Part shown: positions 1 through 11,984 of the stretch, piece after piece
Layout of the letters: each line of letters opens with the position of its first letter
Position numbering within the stretch: the stretch's first letter is position 1
Assembly (NCBI GenBank): GCA_026120185.1
Contig: JANUWF010003375.1
Span: forward strand, 4,406,736-4,470,735
From: Voacanga thouarsii
Lineage: Eukaryota > Streptophyta > Magnoliopsida > Gentianales > Apocynaceae
Direction: 5' to 3'
Length of the DNA: 64,000 bases
Made by a program: the position numbers and the translations under genes
The notes under the pieces: model-generated
Told to the model about the DNA's origin: nothing
Database searches by the model: none
Seen by the model: only the letters and a program-made list of their open reading frames with translations

Positions 1-1650
1 TCCAATTGAATTTCGATAATTATTACCTAAAGACGTGTGGAAGGCTCTAACTGAGTTATCTTTGTTCTTCAATGAAATTACATCTTCGTCATTACAAAAG
101 GGATATGTTGCGCATTTGAAAAAAAGCATTCCAGTTATTCTTGTAAACTTGAGCGGATATTTCCACCTGGTTTTTTTTATTCAATGGAGCATCTTCCAAT
201 TCACCTACCTTATAAAGCGAGAATAGGTGGTCCAGTACAATATTGGTGGATGTACCCTTTTGAGAAGTATACTTATTGTCTCTTAATTTGTTCTAATTTA
301 TGCGTGAGAGTACTAATTTTTACCATTATGGTTAGGTTCTTACACCAATTAAAGAAAAAGTCAAGAATAAGGCAAGAGTAGAAGGCTCTATTATCAATGC
401 ATATCTGATGGAAGAGGTTTCCAATTTTTGCTCATATTATTTTGAGTCTCATGTTCAAACGAGAAGTAGGAGAGTTGAGAAAAATGATGACAGTGCTGAA
501 TAACAAACAAATTCTCCCAATCTTTCAATTTTCACATATCCAGGATGGCCTAGTGGAGAAAAAAAATGAACATGAATTGAAGATAAATATTTTGATATCG
601 TCCATAGATATGTGATAATGAATTGTGACGAGTTGTTACCTTATAGAGAGTAAGTGACTGTTTACTGTATTCTGATCCATGAAATTTGACTATATGAATA
701 TTTTATAACATTTACTATATCTTTATATTTTACAATAGGATCTTCGCAAAAGAGTTGAGATCTAAGCATCGTCAAATTCAAAGACACATCATAGATTTGA
801 GATTTGAAAATTATTTCTCAAATTGGTTCAAAAATTATGTAAGCGTAATGTTCTTTTTATTTCCATTCTTTAATATTAAGTTTAATGTTACTAAGTAAAA
901 GTCAATTGATAAAATGGTTTTATGCTTAAATTAGGTTGAAGACCATTGAACAATGTCGAAGACAATAATATCAAGGATATAGCAAATTGTCCTAAGCGTG
1001 CAATTATTACGTATCCTATGTACTTTGTAAATGGATACAACTTTCACATGGAAGGGGAAAATCAACCATGATAGTGGAGTGTGTGTGCGAAAGGGCCCAC
1101 TGATAGTGATGATGATTGCTATTATGGCATGCTCAGAGAAATTGTTCAGCTTGAATATATAGGCGTACCGAATAAATTTGTGGTCCTATTCAAGTATGAT
1201 TGGTATGATTCTCGTGGTATCGAAAGATGAAGATGCATCGTGAATACCGGCTTGTGGACATTAATTCAAAAAGGAAATAGCCTAAATATAATCCATTCGT
1301 ACTAGCACAACAGGCTCATCAAGTTGACTATATCTTTTATCCTAGAAAAAAAAAGGATAAGAATGCGTGGAAGGCTATATGTTAAATTAAGGCACGAAAA
1401 ACTATAGATAATTTTGCAGTCAAACCTACTTACCAGGAGGATCAAATGCATGCCATTAAAGTTGTTATGCTACAAAATGAGGCTTGCCCTCTTATTGTAG
1501 AAGCTGCTATGGATGAGATTGTGCAAGTAAATAGTGATTCTTGAGTTGAATCTGAAGAGAATAGATTGCTTTTGGACAAAGATGATACCACTAACAGTAG
1601 TGCCTCATTTGAAGAGAGTTTATTTGAGTGTAGTGATGAAAATTAGCTAT
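1..1650 (+). pseudogene. TNP2-like CACTA transposase, C-terminal DUF4218 and DUF4216 domains, decayed
   Basis: TNP2-type proteins catalyse excision and insertion of CACTA elements. Conceptual translation, allowing frameshifts, gives a DUF4218-like stretch (1-840). It starts with PKDVWKALTELSLFFNEI, then GGPVQYWWMYPFEKYT (about 230-275), then KNKARVEGSIINAYLMEEVS (about 360-420). A GT-AG intron appears to lie at about 652-739 and another at 839-935. From about 1010 a DUF4216-like stretch follows, with YFVNGYNFH, SGVCV, DDCYYGMLREIVQLEY and VVLFKYDWYDS. It ends near the TAG at 1645. At least three frameshifts and several stops separate the pieces. The catalytic part of TNP2 would lie upstream, outside the window. 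Domain identity is from family motifs recognised by eye. Confidence 0.8.
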
Positions 1651-2411
1651 GAAAAAGATACATACAAATAAATTGCTTGCATTTTTTAAATTTGTTAATG
1701 AATTTGCTATTGAGAAATATTTCATTTATTATTGGTTTTTTTTTCCTTTTTGGGTGGTTGCATATTTTTTTTCCTAGTACTATCTTCATACATTGGCAAT
1801 TCTTCTTGAATTTCTGCGATGACTGTTCTAAATTTCTTCTTGAATTTCCTGATTTTGGTTTGAAACTTGTGAAAAATCCTCATATTAGTCTGTTTCAAGC
1901 TTTAATAACATAACCAGTAGTGCCCAAATATGAACTTAAGAAGAAACTGATTTCAAGCAGAACCCAAAAATCCTCATATTAATTTGGTTTCAAGCCTATG
2001 CAAAAGATTTTTTCTTTTGTTTAATATGAATTTAAGAAGTCTACTATTTGAGGCTGATTTTTATTAGTATTTATGATGCTGAAATCACTGTCTCTGCTTA
2101 ATTTAATTCTTGCCCAAAAATATGTTGTTTGAGGCAAATAGAATGTTCTGGTTTGGTTGCTTTTTTTTTGTATGTCGAATTAACCTCAACATAGATTTTG
2201 CTAGAGATTTTAGTCATTTATGCTGGAGATTATCAAATTTTCATTTAGATTCTGTCCATGAATATTTGTAATCCCAAGATTCTTTATTTGTGAAGAAGCA
2301 AAGATGACATATTTTGACATGTTGTACTGAATTTTGAAATTATAGTTTATTCCATGGAAGTTTGAATGAATCTAATTAACTATGACACCACCTGCAGTTG
2401 AAGAATCACAG
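1651..2411. other. Non-coding interior of the CACTA element
   Basis: AT-rich sequence with no supportable gene. It includes the left copy (about 1732-1837) of a roughly 100-bp direct repeat. The second copy is at 11754-11856, next to the second transposon gene. Confidence 0.5.
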
Positions 2412-2414
2412 CTA

Positions 2415-2583
2415 CCCTAGCCCTTGATTGTTTGCCTCAGAGGATTGACCACGAGAGCTTTTTGCTTGCACTTTATAGTTTGCTAAAGAAGCTGCAGATA
2501 AATTATTTAGAGTTGGCTACAATAGTTTGGGTGCCTTTGCTACCATCAATCAACTTCATTTCTTGGTGACCTTTTTGTATAGA
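2415..2583 (+). pseudogene. Captured fragment of a GDP-L-galactose phosphorylase (VTC2/GGP-like) gene
   Basis: Intact GGP converts GDP-L-galactose to L-galactose-1-phosphate, the controlled step of ascorbate synthesis in plants. One frame here reads ALDCLPQRIDHESFLLALY. After a +1 shift near 2474 the next frame reads AKEAADKLFRVGYNSLGAFA followed by TINQLHFLV. From knowledge of the family, the GYNSLGAFATIN block leads into the His-containing active-site motif HLHFQ. Here its first His is Gln and its final Gln is Leu, so even this piece would be inactive. It has no start, no flanking exons and no promoter. It sits inside a CACTA element, so I read it as transposon gene capture. The fragment is short, but the match is a long and distinctive block. 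Confidence 0.75.
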
Positions 2584-2853
2584 TGTATCTGTGATTCTGT
2601 TGTTGATAGCTCTGTAGAAGGGTTTTTAGTTTGAATGAACAAAATTCTATGGAAGCTTGTGAAAAATCCTCATATTAATTTGGTTAATCATTGTCTCTGC
2701 TTAATCGGGTTTTTGCCCAAGTATATTCTATTTGAGGCTGACAGAATGTTCTGGTTTGCTGCAGTAACGTCTTAATATTTTGCTTTTCCAGTAAGCTTTT
2801 GTTGTGCCTATCTTTAGCTGTTCCAAATCTATTTATGATTGGTTGATGCAATG

Positions 2854-5463
2854 TGTAATACCCCGTTTAAAACCACCTTTATTATATGAGGAAAGCCATG
2901 CATTGCATAACATCTTATATGACATTTGATAACTTGAACCATTTTCATAGGTATATGTGATCTATGAGTTGGTTAGTTCATGAATTTATTTACTTTGATA
3001 CAATTGTTGGAGGACTATTTAAACAATAGTGGGAGTTGAGGGAATTTGTTAGTTTCTTGGTGGACTTGAGTTTTTGTTTTATGAGTATTATTAGAAGGGA
3101 AATGGAGTAAGTGAGTGGGAGTTGAGAGAATTTATTAGTTTCTTGGTAGACTTGAGCTTTTGTTTTATGAGTATTATTAGATAAGTATTATTAGAAGGGA
3201 AATGGAGTAAGTGAGTGGGAGTTAAGGGAATTTGTTAGTTTCTTGGTGGACTTGAGCTTTTGTTTTATAAGTATTATTAGATGAGTATTATTAGAAGGGA
3301 AATGGAGTAAGTGAGTGGGAGTTAAGGGAATTTTGTTAGAGAAATATTTAAGCAAAAGTTATTATGGTTGAGTGGAGTGGTTGAAGCTAGAGTTGTAGTG
3401 GTTAAAGCATGGTGTTTCATACTTGGTGACTTGAGTTTAAATCCCAACTCTTGCAAACCTTTCCATTCTTATTTGTCAAAGTTCTCCTAAGCTAAACAAA
3501 AACCAGTCACACACACAATCACAAAAATTCCAGCTTCCCTTGCTCTCAAATTCCCCTCTAGTTTTAAGCAAAAATCATAGCACAAGACCCCAAGTTTTCT
3601 TCCCCTATTTCTGCCCAAAGCTAAACCAAAGATTAGCCTATACTTTTCTACTTTTCCTCTCATTATCTAGGCCATTTTAGCACCCTATAGCATAGCCATA
3701 AACTCCTTCTATTCACTGCAGTTTCGGCCAAACCAAGAAGAGCAAAAGCTGCCATTTTTTCCTTGTTTGTTCAAGAGTTCAAAAATTCAAGGGGTATTTT
3801 AAGACTCAATCTCTATTAATTGAAATGAGCCTGATTTTATTGTAATGTTATTATGTATGAAGTAATGCATGAAAAATATGAATGGATGGGATGGTTGAGT
3901 TTGATGGAGCAATAGTTAATCTAGGTGAATATGGGGTAAAATATTATGATATCATGTTATGTTGGACCTAGATTCATCTTATGGTTGGTTAAAGATGGCA
4001 TCTTTTGATTCATATGGGGTTATTATATGAAGTTTATGTTAGACAAATATTAGAGGTCCTTGTATTGATGATGAGATTTGATTATATGCATGCCATGATG
4101 AGATGCATAATCATGGAAAAACTATAGCGATGAGCTTCTACCTAGATGCCATGGATGAATTAGATGATTAATATGATTATAGAGATTCATGATGCATGAA
4201 AAGATGAGTGGATTCATATCTTATTTATAATCATAGAAGTATTGATTCTAGATAAGGAAGAAAGTGAAAAGGAGATTAAGCATTGCTTTGGTTGATTATT
4301 GAGAATATCCAAGTAAGTCCCTATATAACTATTTTGCTAAATATTACATGCGTGCAAGTAATTTTGTACAATGATATTTGAAATCGTGTCATTATCATGA
4401 TTGACATGATGATTGGAACGTTGGTTGAATATGATGAATTGTACTGTGATATTTTGATACTTAGTTTGAGAACATAGTCATTTTATTCTCTAAATGAGTT
4501 TGTCAAATCTCAACTTTTAAACTAAAAATGATTTCTTTTTTTTTATTACTAAATGTTTTAGCAAATTTATTGTGAAAAGCCACGTTTTACAAAGATAAGG
4601 TGATCAACGATTATGAAAACAAGGGAAATGATTCTTCCTCTAAATGGAGAGCGTTGAGTACTCAACGAGGGTAGGCTAGTGGTGCTAGTCTTGAAGAGCT
4701 AGCGTGAATTTTCTAGCAGGATGCCACTTCTAAAAGATGAGTTCAACTTGGAGAGGCGACAATACTACTTAGGCAGGCCGGTCCGAGCTAGCATATAGGT
4801 TTATGTGGACTTTATTTATCCGAGTTAGATAACCGATGTGTTGGGTGTAGAGATGGAGGAGTATCTCACCCTAGTAGGAGGATCCCCCACTACCCATTGT
4901 TGAAATGTTATATTAGGACACTATCATGGTGGCAACCATGATGATATAGATTGTGATACTATTGTTTGAATCATTGCTAATCCCTACATAATGAACTTTT
5001 GATTATGATGAGATGATGATTTATAGAGAACTGCTTTAGATATGATGAGTAATGCTCCTTTGAATCATTGTTTATTGATGAAAAGTCTTGCAAACATGGT
5101 TTTGTAGTTTTGATAAACCTGTATGCACAAAATGTTTATATATGACATTTACACACACAAGACTTACTAAGATACCGATCTCATACTATTTTACATCATG
5201 TTTTCAGGGGAGTGCTTTTATTGAGAAGGTTGAAGAGATAAGAGATGACCTTCAGTTTATTTATTTCTACTTTGTATTTCTTTCAAGAGATGATTGTTAG
5301 TTTTAAATTCTCAAACTTGTATAAGTTTAAACTTTGGTTGTAAGATTATCGAGAATTTTATTTAGTCATTTTCATTTTGTTTGTATCTCGTTATAAAGAC
5401 CCCTGGTCCTTTGGACGGGGCGACATCCCACCTTTTTGGGTACATAGGTAATGGAGTGTTACA
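2854..5463 (+). mobile_element. Solo LTR, chromovirus-like (TGTAATACCCC...GTGTTACA), TSD CAATG
   Basis: The ends are TGTAATACCCCG and GTGTTACA. They are flanked by the perfect 5-bp duplication CAATG (2849-2853 and 5464-5468), so this is a clean single insertion into the CACTA interior with no internal region. The interior shares blocks with the longer LTRs elsewhere in the window: a TGAGTACTCAA palindrome followed by 'gggtaggct' (about 4655), 'gatggaggagtatctcac' (about 4852) and 'ttataaagacccctggtcct' near the right end. TGTAACACCCC...GGTGTTACA termini are typical of Tekay/Del-type chromoviruses (Gypsy). No coding domain is present to confirm the lineage. Bases 3050-3340 hold three to four imperfect copies of a roughly 90-bp unit (gtgagtgggagttgagggaa...). 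Confidence 0.85.
3050..3345 (+). repeat. Short tandem repeat of a roughly 90-bp unit inside the solo LTR
   Basis: The phrases 'gggagttgagggaatt', 'gttagtttcttggtggactt', 'gagtattattagaagggaaa' and 'tggagtaagtgagtggga' recur three to four times in order, with small differences. Internal amplification of this kind is common in LTRs. Confidence 0.7.
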
Positions 5464-5945
5464 CAATGCCTAAAAAAAACCAGTGTATGATATTGTTATG
5501 TGATGTAGTTTGATCTCTTACCACTTGTATATTCCTATAATTAGAAAACATTAGGTTGATTCTTTGGTACAAAATAGAGTTTAATTTTCTAAATTAAATA
5601 GTCTTTTTAGACCTTTCTCTTTGGTCTTCAACACATTTTCAATCCATTATGTTTCTTAAGAATCTGGATTTGATTGCTTAAAAGTTTATGTTGTACTAGT
5701 TTATTTACACTCTAGACAACATTTTGTCTTCTACACTTACAATTTTTTCCTCTTTTTATGTCATTCTTGTTCCATATCCATAAACCTGTGAGCTAAAGAT
5801 GGCTCTCTCGTTAAATAAATCAAGTAATGGCATTTGATTCACCTTCAAAAATTTGCCCCTATGACCAAGCACTTCTTTTTCCTTCTTCTCTCATGCATAT
5901 ATGTTAACCCTTAAAGGTCCTACTTACCTGAATGTTCATTTCAAT

Positions 5946-6164
5946 TCATTTGAGGCTTAATTTTTAGTTTTGATATTTAATATTCAATGGCCTCCCCGTC
6001 TCTCTCTAAACTTCATGATGACTTGGTATTGAAGTATAAAGAGAAATGTTTTATTCTTTTTGTAATTTTTAATTTTAATTCTGCACTAAATCTTTTCATT
6101 CAAGTTGATGTATTCTAAATGACTTTGTCATGTAGTGTAGTTGAAAGATCTGTTGGAAAATTTG
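5946..6164 (+). repeat. Direct duplication, copy 1 (intron plus start of TruA-like exon)
   Basis: About 219 bp, nearly matching 7206-7423 (roughly one difference per 15-20 bases). It covers intron-like sequence and the first codons (VERSVGKF) of the TruA-like exon. The second copy lacks the rest of that exon. Confidence 0.85.
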
Positions 6165-6280
6165 TCGATGAGAAGAAAGCTCAACTGCTAAAAGAAAAGA
6201 AGTTACCGTTAGAAGGATGTGTTGTTGTTACTAGGCACACTGACAAAGGAGTGACAGCTTATTAGCAAGTTTGCTCTTCC
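6140..6280 (+). pseudogene. Captured exon of a TruA-like tRNA pseudouridine synthase
   Basis: One frame reads VERSVGKFVDEKKAQLLKEK followed by KLPLEGCVVVTRHTDKGVTAY, a TAG stop, then QVCSS. TruA-family enzymes carry the catalytic Asp in a GRTDKGV-A--Q motif. Here it appears as RHTDKGVTAY(stop)QV, with an extra His and a stop where the family usually has a residue before QV. The exon is preceded by a pyrimidine-rich stretch and AG, as expected of a 3' splice site, so intron sequence was carried along. This argues for DNA-level capture and not reverse-transcribed mRNA. It cannot make a working enzyme. Confidence 0.6.
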
Positions 6281-7137
6281 TTTATGTTGTGTGGCTTGTA
6301 CTATTTTACTCTATTTCATCTTTCATTATAGTAACTCTGCCTATCTCTCTCAGATCTTGCTCATTTTAACCTTGTGGCATCTAATGTATCTGGTCATTTT
6401 ACATCACTGAAGTTTGCATATGGTAGTTTAGTTTTACCTTTCTGAAGTTACAGACTAATTTTGCTTAGGGAAAAAAATGTATGGACTAGTTTAGACATCC
6501 CTATTCTCAAATAATTAATACAGATTTTCTATGTAGGTTTGCAAAAAATGCTTGCTTAAGTTATTGAAATCTAATATGCATTGTCCCTCCTAGTTCCTTG
6601 TTTGAGTAGAAAATATCATAAATCCTGTCTAATTTAATGTAGCGAAACTACATGAGTTAGCAATAGCTATTAAACACAATAAACAGTTTAGATGAATACT
6701 TCGTGAAATTTGCCATTATTATCCTTGTCCTGAATGGAGGGGCCATGACCCCTACCAGTCGCTCCCTCCATCCCTCCTCCCCTAACTAGGTTATTCTAGT
6801 ACCAAATTTGACGATGTACTGCAATAAGAAATGCACATTGGATTTTGTTTACTAGAATATGATGCACAATTATATTGGGTTAGCTACACACAATTGATCA
6901 TCATTCTAACTTCCTAACTATATCCTTAATTATAAAATTTCTTTTTTTTGGGGGGGGGCAGGGTATTAGATTGTGTCATTTGATTTTTTAAAATATGTAT
7001 GGACATATATAAAAACTAGAATCTGTCCTGATCTTTTTAATATTTCTATATTCTAAGAACGTCACGTAACATGGAATTTGGATTTCAATGAATTAGTTCA
7101 ATTAGTTCTTTAACTGTTGGTATTGCTAGATATCTAG

Positions 7138-7205
7138 AGAAAGGATGTTAAACGTCAAGAAATAGGAGATGCCATAAATAGTATGGAACTAGGAAAGATT
7201 AAAAT
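7138..7205 (+). pseudogene. Second captured exon of the TruA-like gene
   Basis: After 'gatatctag' (candidate 3' splice site) one frame reads RKDVKRQEIGDAINSMELGK and then IKI. That resembles the stretch that follows the catalytic motif in plant TruA-like proteins (KDVKPQ-I-DAINS...GKI-V). It lies about 0.86 kb downstream of the first exon in the same orientation, as expected if an intron separates them. It is cut off exactly where the second copy of the direct duplication begins (7206). Confidence 0.55.
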
Positions 7206-7423
7206 CATTTGAAGCTTAATTTTTAGTTTTGATATTTATTATTCAATAGCCTTCCCATCTCTCTCTAAACTTCATGATGACTTAGTATTGAAGTATAAAG
7301 AGAAATGTTTTATTCTTTTTTTAATTTTTAATTTCAATTCTGTACTGAATCTTTTCATTCAAGTTGATGTATTCTAAATGACTTTGTCATGTAGTGTAGT
7401 TGAAAAATCTGTTGGAAAATTTG
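7206..7423 (+). repeat. Direct duplication, copy 2
   Basis: The partner of 5946-6164. It begins right at the end of the second TruA-like exon and ends after VEKSVGKF, where it joins 'gaggctgacagaatgttctg', a phrase also present at 2733-2752. The joins look like rearrangement points within the captured DNA. Confidence 0.85.
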
Positions 7424-10400
7424 AGGCTGACAGAATGTTCTGGTTTGCTTGCTATTTTAATATGTGCAATTGTCTTCAGTTTTGAAAGACTAACTTTGGG
7501 AGGCCTATGTAGTTTAATTTCCAATTATCTTCAGTTTTTATGTCCAAATGTTCTGGTTTTTTAATTTCCATTGTTAATATGTCGTCAAATTTTGCTTTGG
7601 ATAAAATTTGGCACTACTTTTCTACCGATTGTTTCACGAATAGTTCATGATGGTGAGAAGTTAGGATATAGGATGGAGGCTTTTTCAGTTTATGATGTTA
7701 TGAAGTAAGTAATATCACTAACTGGCAAAAAAAGATGAATAGGCATTTGTATCCCATTTGCACTTAGTTTTCACGAAGAGTGGATTTTTTTTTTTTTTTT
7801 TTTGGCCAACTTATCTGCAAACTACTTTTCTAGGGCTTGTGTTGTCTACTTTACACTTAGGGCTGTTATAAAATGCACAGTAGCTTAGGCCTGTATTGAG
7901 GAAGTTATGGCCAAAATACTGAAGGGTGCGCATGTGCTTTTCACTGAACTGGGTTTATGCTTTTATTGAATATTGGAGGGTTTCTTTACTGTCATTTTCA
8001 AGTAACTGCTGGGAAAAATCAGTGCCTGCTTGTTTTTCTACACCAACTTTTATTCTTATCACTGTTTCTGCTTAATTTAGTGTTTCTGGACTCTTGAGCA
8101 CTTCACCGAACTAAGCTCTTCAGTAAAATTGTTTATTCAGAAATCATTGAAGCAGCTTCAATCTTTGACCATTGATTTCTTTGGAACTAAAGCATATTTC
8201 TATCAAAGTTTAATAGACCTTTATAGTTTAAGTATTTTACAATTTAAGTTTGATTTCTTTGCCAAGCTTTCTACATACTAATTTTCTACTAATTGTGATG
8301 AACTGTTGGTATGTTCAATAGTTGATTGTGATGAAACATTACATGGAACTTTTGATGATGAAATTTCTTTGGTTGATGAATTGCATGGTGATTGTGAAAA
8401 GTAGCAGTGAGAACTAATCAGTGTTAAATATCAGCATCAGCATCCATTTGTATAATTTCAACATCCATTTGGATGAAAGAAGCATTATCCAAGGTTATAT
8501 AGAACTTTAAGTACAAGGTTCCCCAGATCTTTCTCAGCTTAATATTTTCCTATCCTTCTGACCATTTTCCCATAAGAATATTGCAAACTTAAGAGGCAAG
8601 GATACATATAGAACCTACACCAATGCCACCTACAGAAGACATTGGGGGTAGTATTAATGAAACTGAGAGAGAGTAGAGGGAGGGAGTACTAGTTGAATAG
8701 TAAAGTTAAACTTTCTTTAAGGGAAAAGCACTAAGGAAATTGTATTGCCTCAAAAGAAACTTGTTACAACATAGTAGTCAAAACCACATATTACTAATTC
8801 CTTAGCAGCAAAGGATGTAAAGCTATAATAGCTATAGTTTGCTCAGATAAGGCATGCCATGAGAAGCGTAGTAATTTTATACGGGTAAAACCCCAATTTT
8901 AGTCTTGGGGAGCATAGCTTAAGTATCTAGTTGGAGTAGAATATTGCTAAATTGTTTTCATATCCTACTATACCCAGTTCCAGCTTCTAGAACTTGGATA
9001 ACATTAGAGCCAGATGATAAGTGGAATATATGTAGAAGGTATAGCAATAATAAATACTGGCAAGTATGACTTCAAAAAAATATCAGGAATTAAGAAGTTC
9101 TGAAATCATTCAAGTCACGAGAAAAAAGAGTATAACTGTATCCCAAAGAAAAGAAAAGAAAAGAAAACTTGAAAATTTCAGCGTAATCAGCATCCACTAT
9201 GCATTTCAAGAAGCACTTAGGAGATCAAATTTGTTCTATTGTATACTGCCAGTCTTAGGTCAGCAATTCAATGGAGGAACTAATAGTGCAACTAAAGTGT
9301 AAAGGTCCAACAGTTTTATGATACCCAATGGTGAAATATGTATCCCCATTTATTGAGATTCTAAAAAGACTAGGTAATTAAGCACAAATAAATGACAAAA
9401 TAAATCTTTATCATATTGTATTGTAATGCTTATCACAATTCAACCTACTAGTAAGTCACCCTCTCTAAGAAAAAATGACAAATAAAAATCTGAAAATAAG
9501 CACTAGTTGAAGCATATCATTCCAGAATTAGAACAAATGGGATAAGGTTCAAGAAACCAAGAGACGAAATAGATAGCATAAGTTTTTTTGTAGCATTACA
9601 ACTACGCACACATAAACCTACCTCCATGCAATGAACTTTTGATATGTGTTTCCCATTAATAAGCACGCAGCCTCATGTTTATTCTATGGTTTTCTTTCAT
9701 TAATTTATCTACAATTGCATGAAAAAGAAGATCAAATCAGCATTCTATTCACTTACCAAGACATAATTTTGCAGGTATCTTTTGTGTGCAGTCTAGTCAC
9801 TAACTAAACTGTACAAAAAAGCCATTAATTTTGGAACCTAATGCAGTGGATAAGTGTTATAGGAACATTTTAGGAAATTTTGACTTGATTTGGATGAGTG
9901 GATAGAAAGCTATAGAGTAAACAATGAAGACTGCCATTATGCAGTTGTTGGAAATATTGGTTTCAAGTTAAGTAGGCAAGCTGTTTTAGCTCATTGTAGA
10001 TCTTAGATGGTTTGGAACCCTAAAAAACTAAACCTACTTCAAATTGGTATTAAGAGCTTCAAATACATGCTCTCTAATAAATTATCCTTCTAATAAAACC
10101 TATTTGTATGTTTGACATTTTTCTTATGGAACTAAATCTAACAAGGATTCTTATCTGTTGACCTTGGCTTTTATAAAGGAGGTGATGAATGGTGGTTAAT
10201 CAGTATGATAGGTTCTCATGGATTGTCTCAAAATGAAATCTTGTTTTGTCTTCAACCTCTATGTGAGGTTATGATATGCAGTTAATTTTGAAAATTGAAT
10301 ACATTTTAGAACGAGAGTGGCAAAATAAAGTGGAAGCTTTTGTAGTGGCCTGGTCCTTATTTCAGTCTATGTGTTCTTATCTTATATGGCAGTGCAGATG

Positions 10401-11984
10401 TAGTTTTAAATTTAGTCCTTCAGCTCCAAGGCAGCATAATTACCTAGCAACTAAACTAAAGAAAGATACAAGTAAATGGGTGGTAAAGAGAAAATGTTGA
10501 TTCACAATTTTTGGAACATGAAGTCACTTTTGCCCCTATTTCCAAAAGAAAATGAAGATTTAAGGTTATTGAGGAATCAGTTTCTAGTTACCATTTTTTT
10601 TCCTAGGATGTGCATTAAACACCTATAGGGTATTTAGTGTTCTGCATAATTTCTTTCTTCTTTTCAAATCTTTAAACAGTTGAAATGTTAAATGGATTCA
10701 TCTTACTATGGGCCCGTGTGTAACTAAAAGGAAAACATATTTCTAGATGGCACTTTCTATGCTAATTTTCTTTAACAGAAATAACTGACCATAGCCTATA
10801 TGCATTCCACTGCACTAATATAGTGATGATTTAATACTTTTTTTTCCCTTTTGATTTTTCATAACTAACCTCATATATTTAAGAGATACAAATTTTATTA
10901 TCATATAATTGTCACTTTAAGTATGATGCAGAAATGGAAAAGAGTCATCTTAGATTCTCAAAAACATGCAGTCTTTCTCTTGTATTCTCAAAAACAGTTT
11001 TACTTATACAAGATGTTAAGATGGAAATATTGGTGAATTTTTTTAATAGCATTTCTATGTAGTCACTTTTTCAACTGCTTGGAAGGAACTTAAAGTATAG
11101 AATTACACTCTTCTGGTACTCCCGTATTATGATGGCATGTATGCAAATACAAATACGTTTCTTGTGTCATTTGCCAGTGACAAGTGCTTGTGCTTAAAAT
11201 AACCTAAAAAAATCTGTTATTATAAAAACTATATATACATGATCTTTTGACATTATCTACAATTAAAAACCTATTTATGTTTAAAAATACATATTAAATA
11301 ATTCTTGATATGGCAAAAGCAAAGCATTATGTGTGCTGGGTACATGTATGTGATGTTTAAAAGTGAAACATAGTAGTCCCAAAATGTATAGACTTTTTCT
11401 CTGTATTCAGGACTTTTGAAGAAGCAAATAGAGTATAACTAGGGTCTAGGCAATAGATGCTGAAATAGTTTGGAATTGGAGATGTAAAATTATTAAAGAT
11501 ATTTTTCGTTATTATTATGTTATTATTTCTTGTTCTCCTTTCCCATGCAAAAGTTTTCTGCTCTCTCCCATAATCATAGCCATAGTATCCATGGTTTTCA
11601 TCTCCTTTCCCATGTAAAATCATAGGTTCATCTACTAGCAGCTCAAAATAGTTTGTAATCTGAAAGAGACAAATGTGTAACTTTATGCATTGGCAATTCT
11701 AGTAACTTTATGCATAGGTTCTTCTCCTTTTAACTCTCCTATTTTTAGCATTTGCTTTTTTTTTCTTTTTTTTAGTGGTTGCATATTTTGTTTCTAGTAC
11801 TAACTTTATGCATTGGCAATTCTTCTTGAATTCTACAATGACTGTTCTAAATTTCATCTATTACCAGCTCGAAATAGATTGTAATTCAGAAGAGACAAAT
11901 GTGTAACCTTCTCCTTTAAACTCTCCTATTTTTAGTAGCTCATGATTTATTCCTATCAACAGGTAGGAATGATAGGAAGAAGGA
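7424..11984. other. CACTA interior, mostly non-coding, with unassigned exon-like pieces
   Basis: No gene can be supported here. One piece at about 7620-7703 reads IVHDGEKLGYRMEAFSVYDV and ends at a good plant donor (GTAAGT at about 7704); I do not recognise it. Another short frame near 8322-8405 reads VDCDETLHGTFDDEISLVDE. A 16-18 base T run lies at about 7785. The right copy of the direct repeat shared with 1732-1837 is at 11754-11856. Short frames such as 9066-9302 and 10276-10500 show no domain. Confidence 0.4.
11754..11856 (+). repeat. Direct repeat of 1732-1837
   Basis: Shares 'gtggttgcatatttt', 'ctagtact', 'cattggcaattcttcttgaa' and 'gactgttctaaatttc' in order with 1732-1837. The two copies bracket the roughly 10-kb stretch that holds the captured host fragments. 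Nearby, 11630-11750 repeats part of the downstream neighbour (cagctcaaaatag...gtgtaac). Confidence 0.75.

Noticed and set aside
9066..9302. 78-residue Lys-rich frame
   Set aside because: No domain, no splice or expression signal, low-complexity Lys/Glu run from an 'aaaag' repeat.
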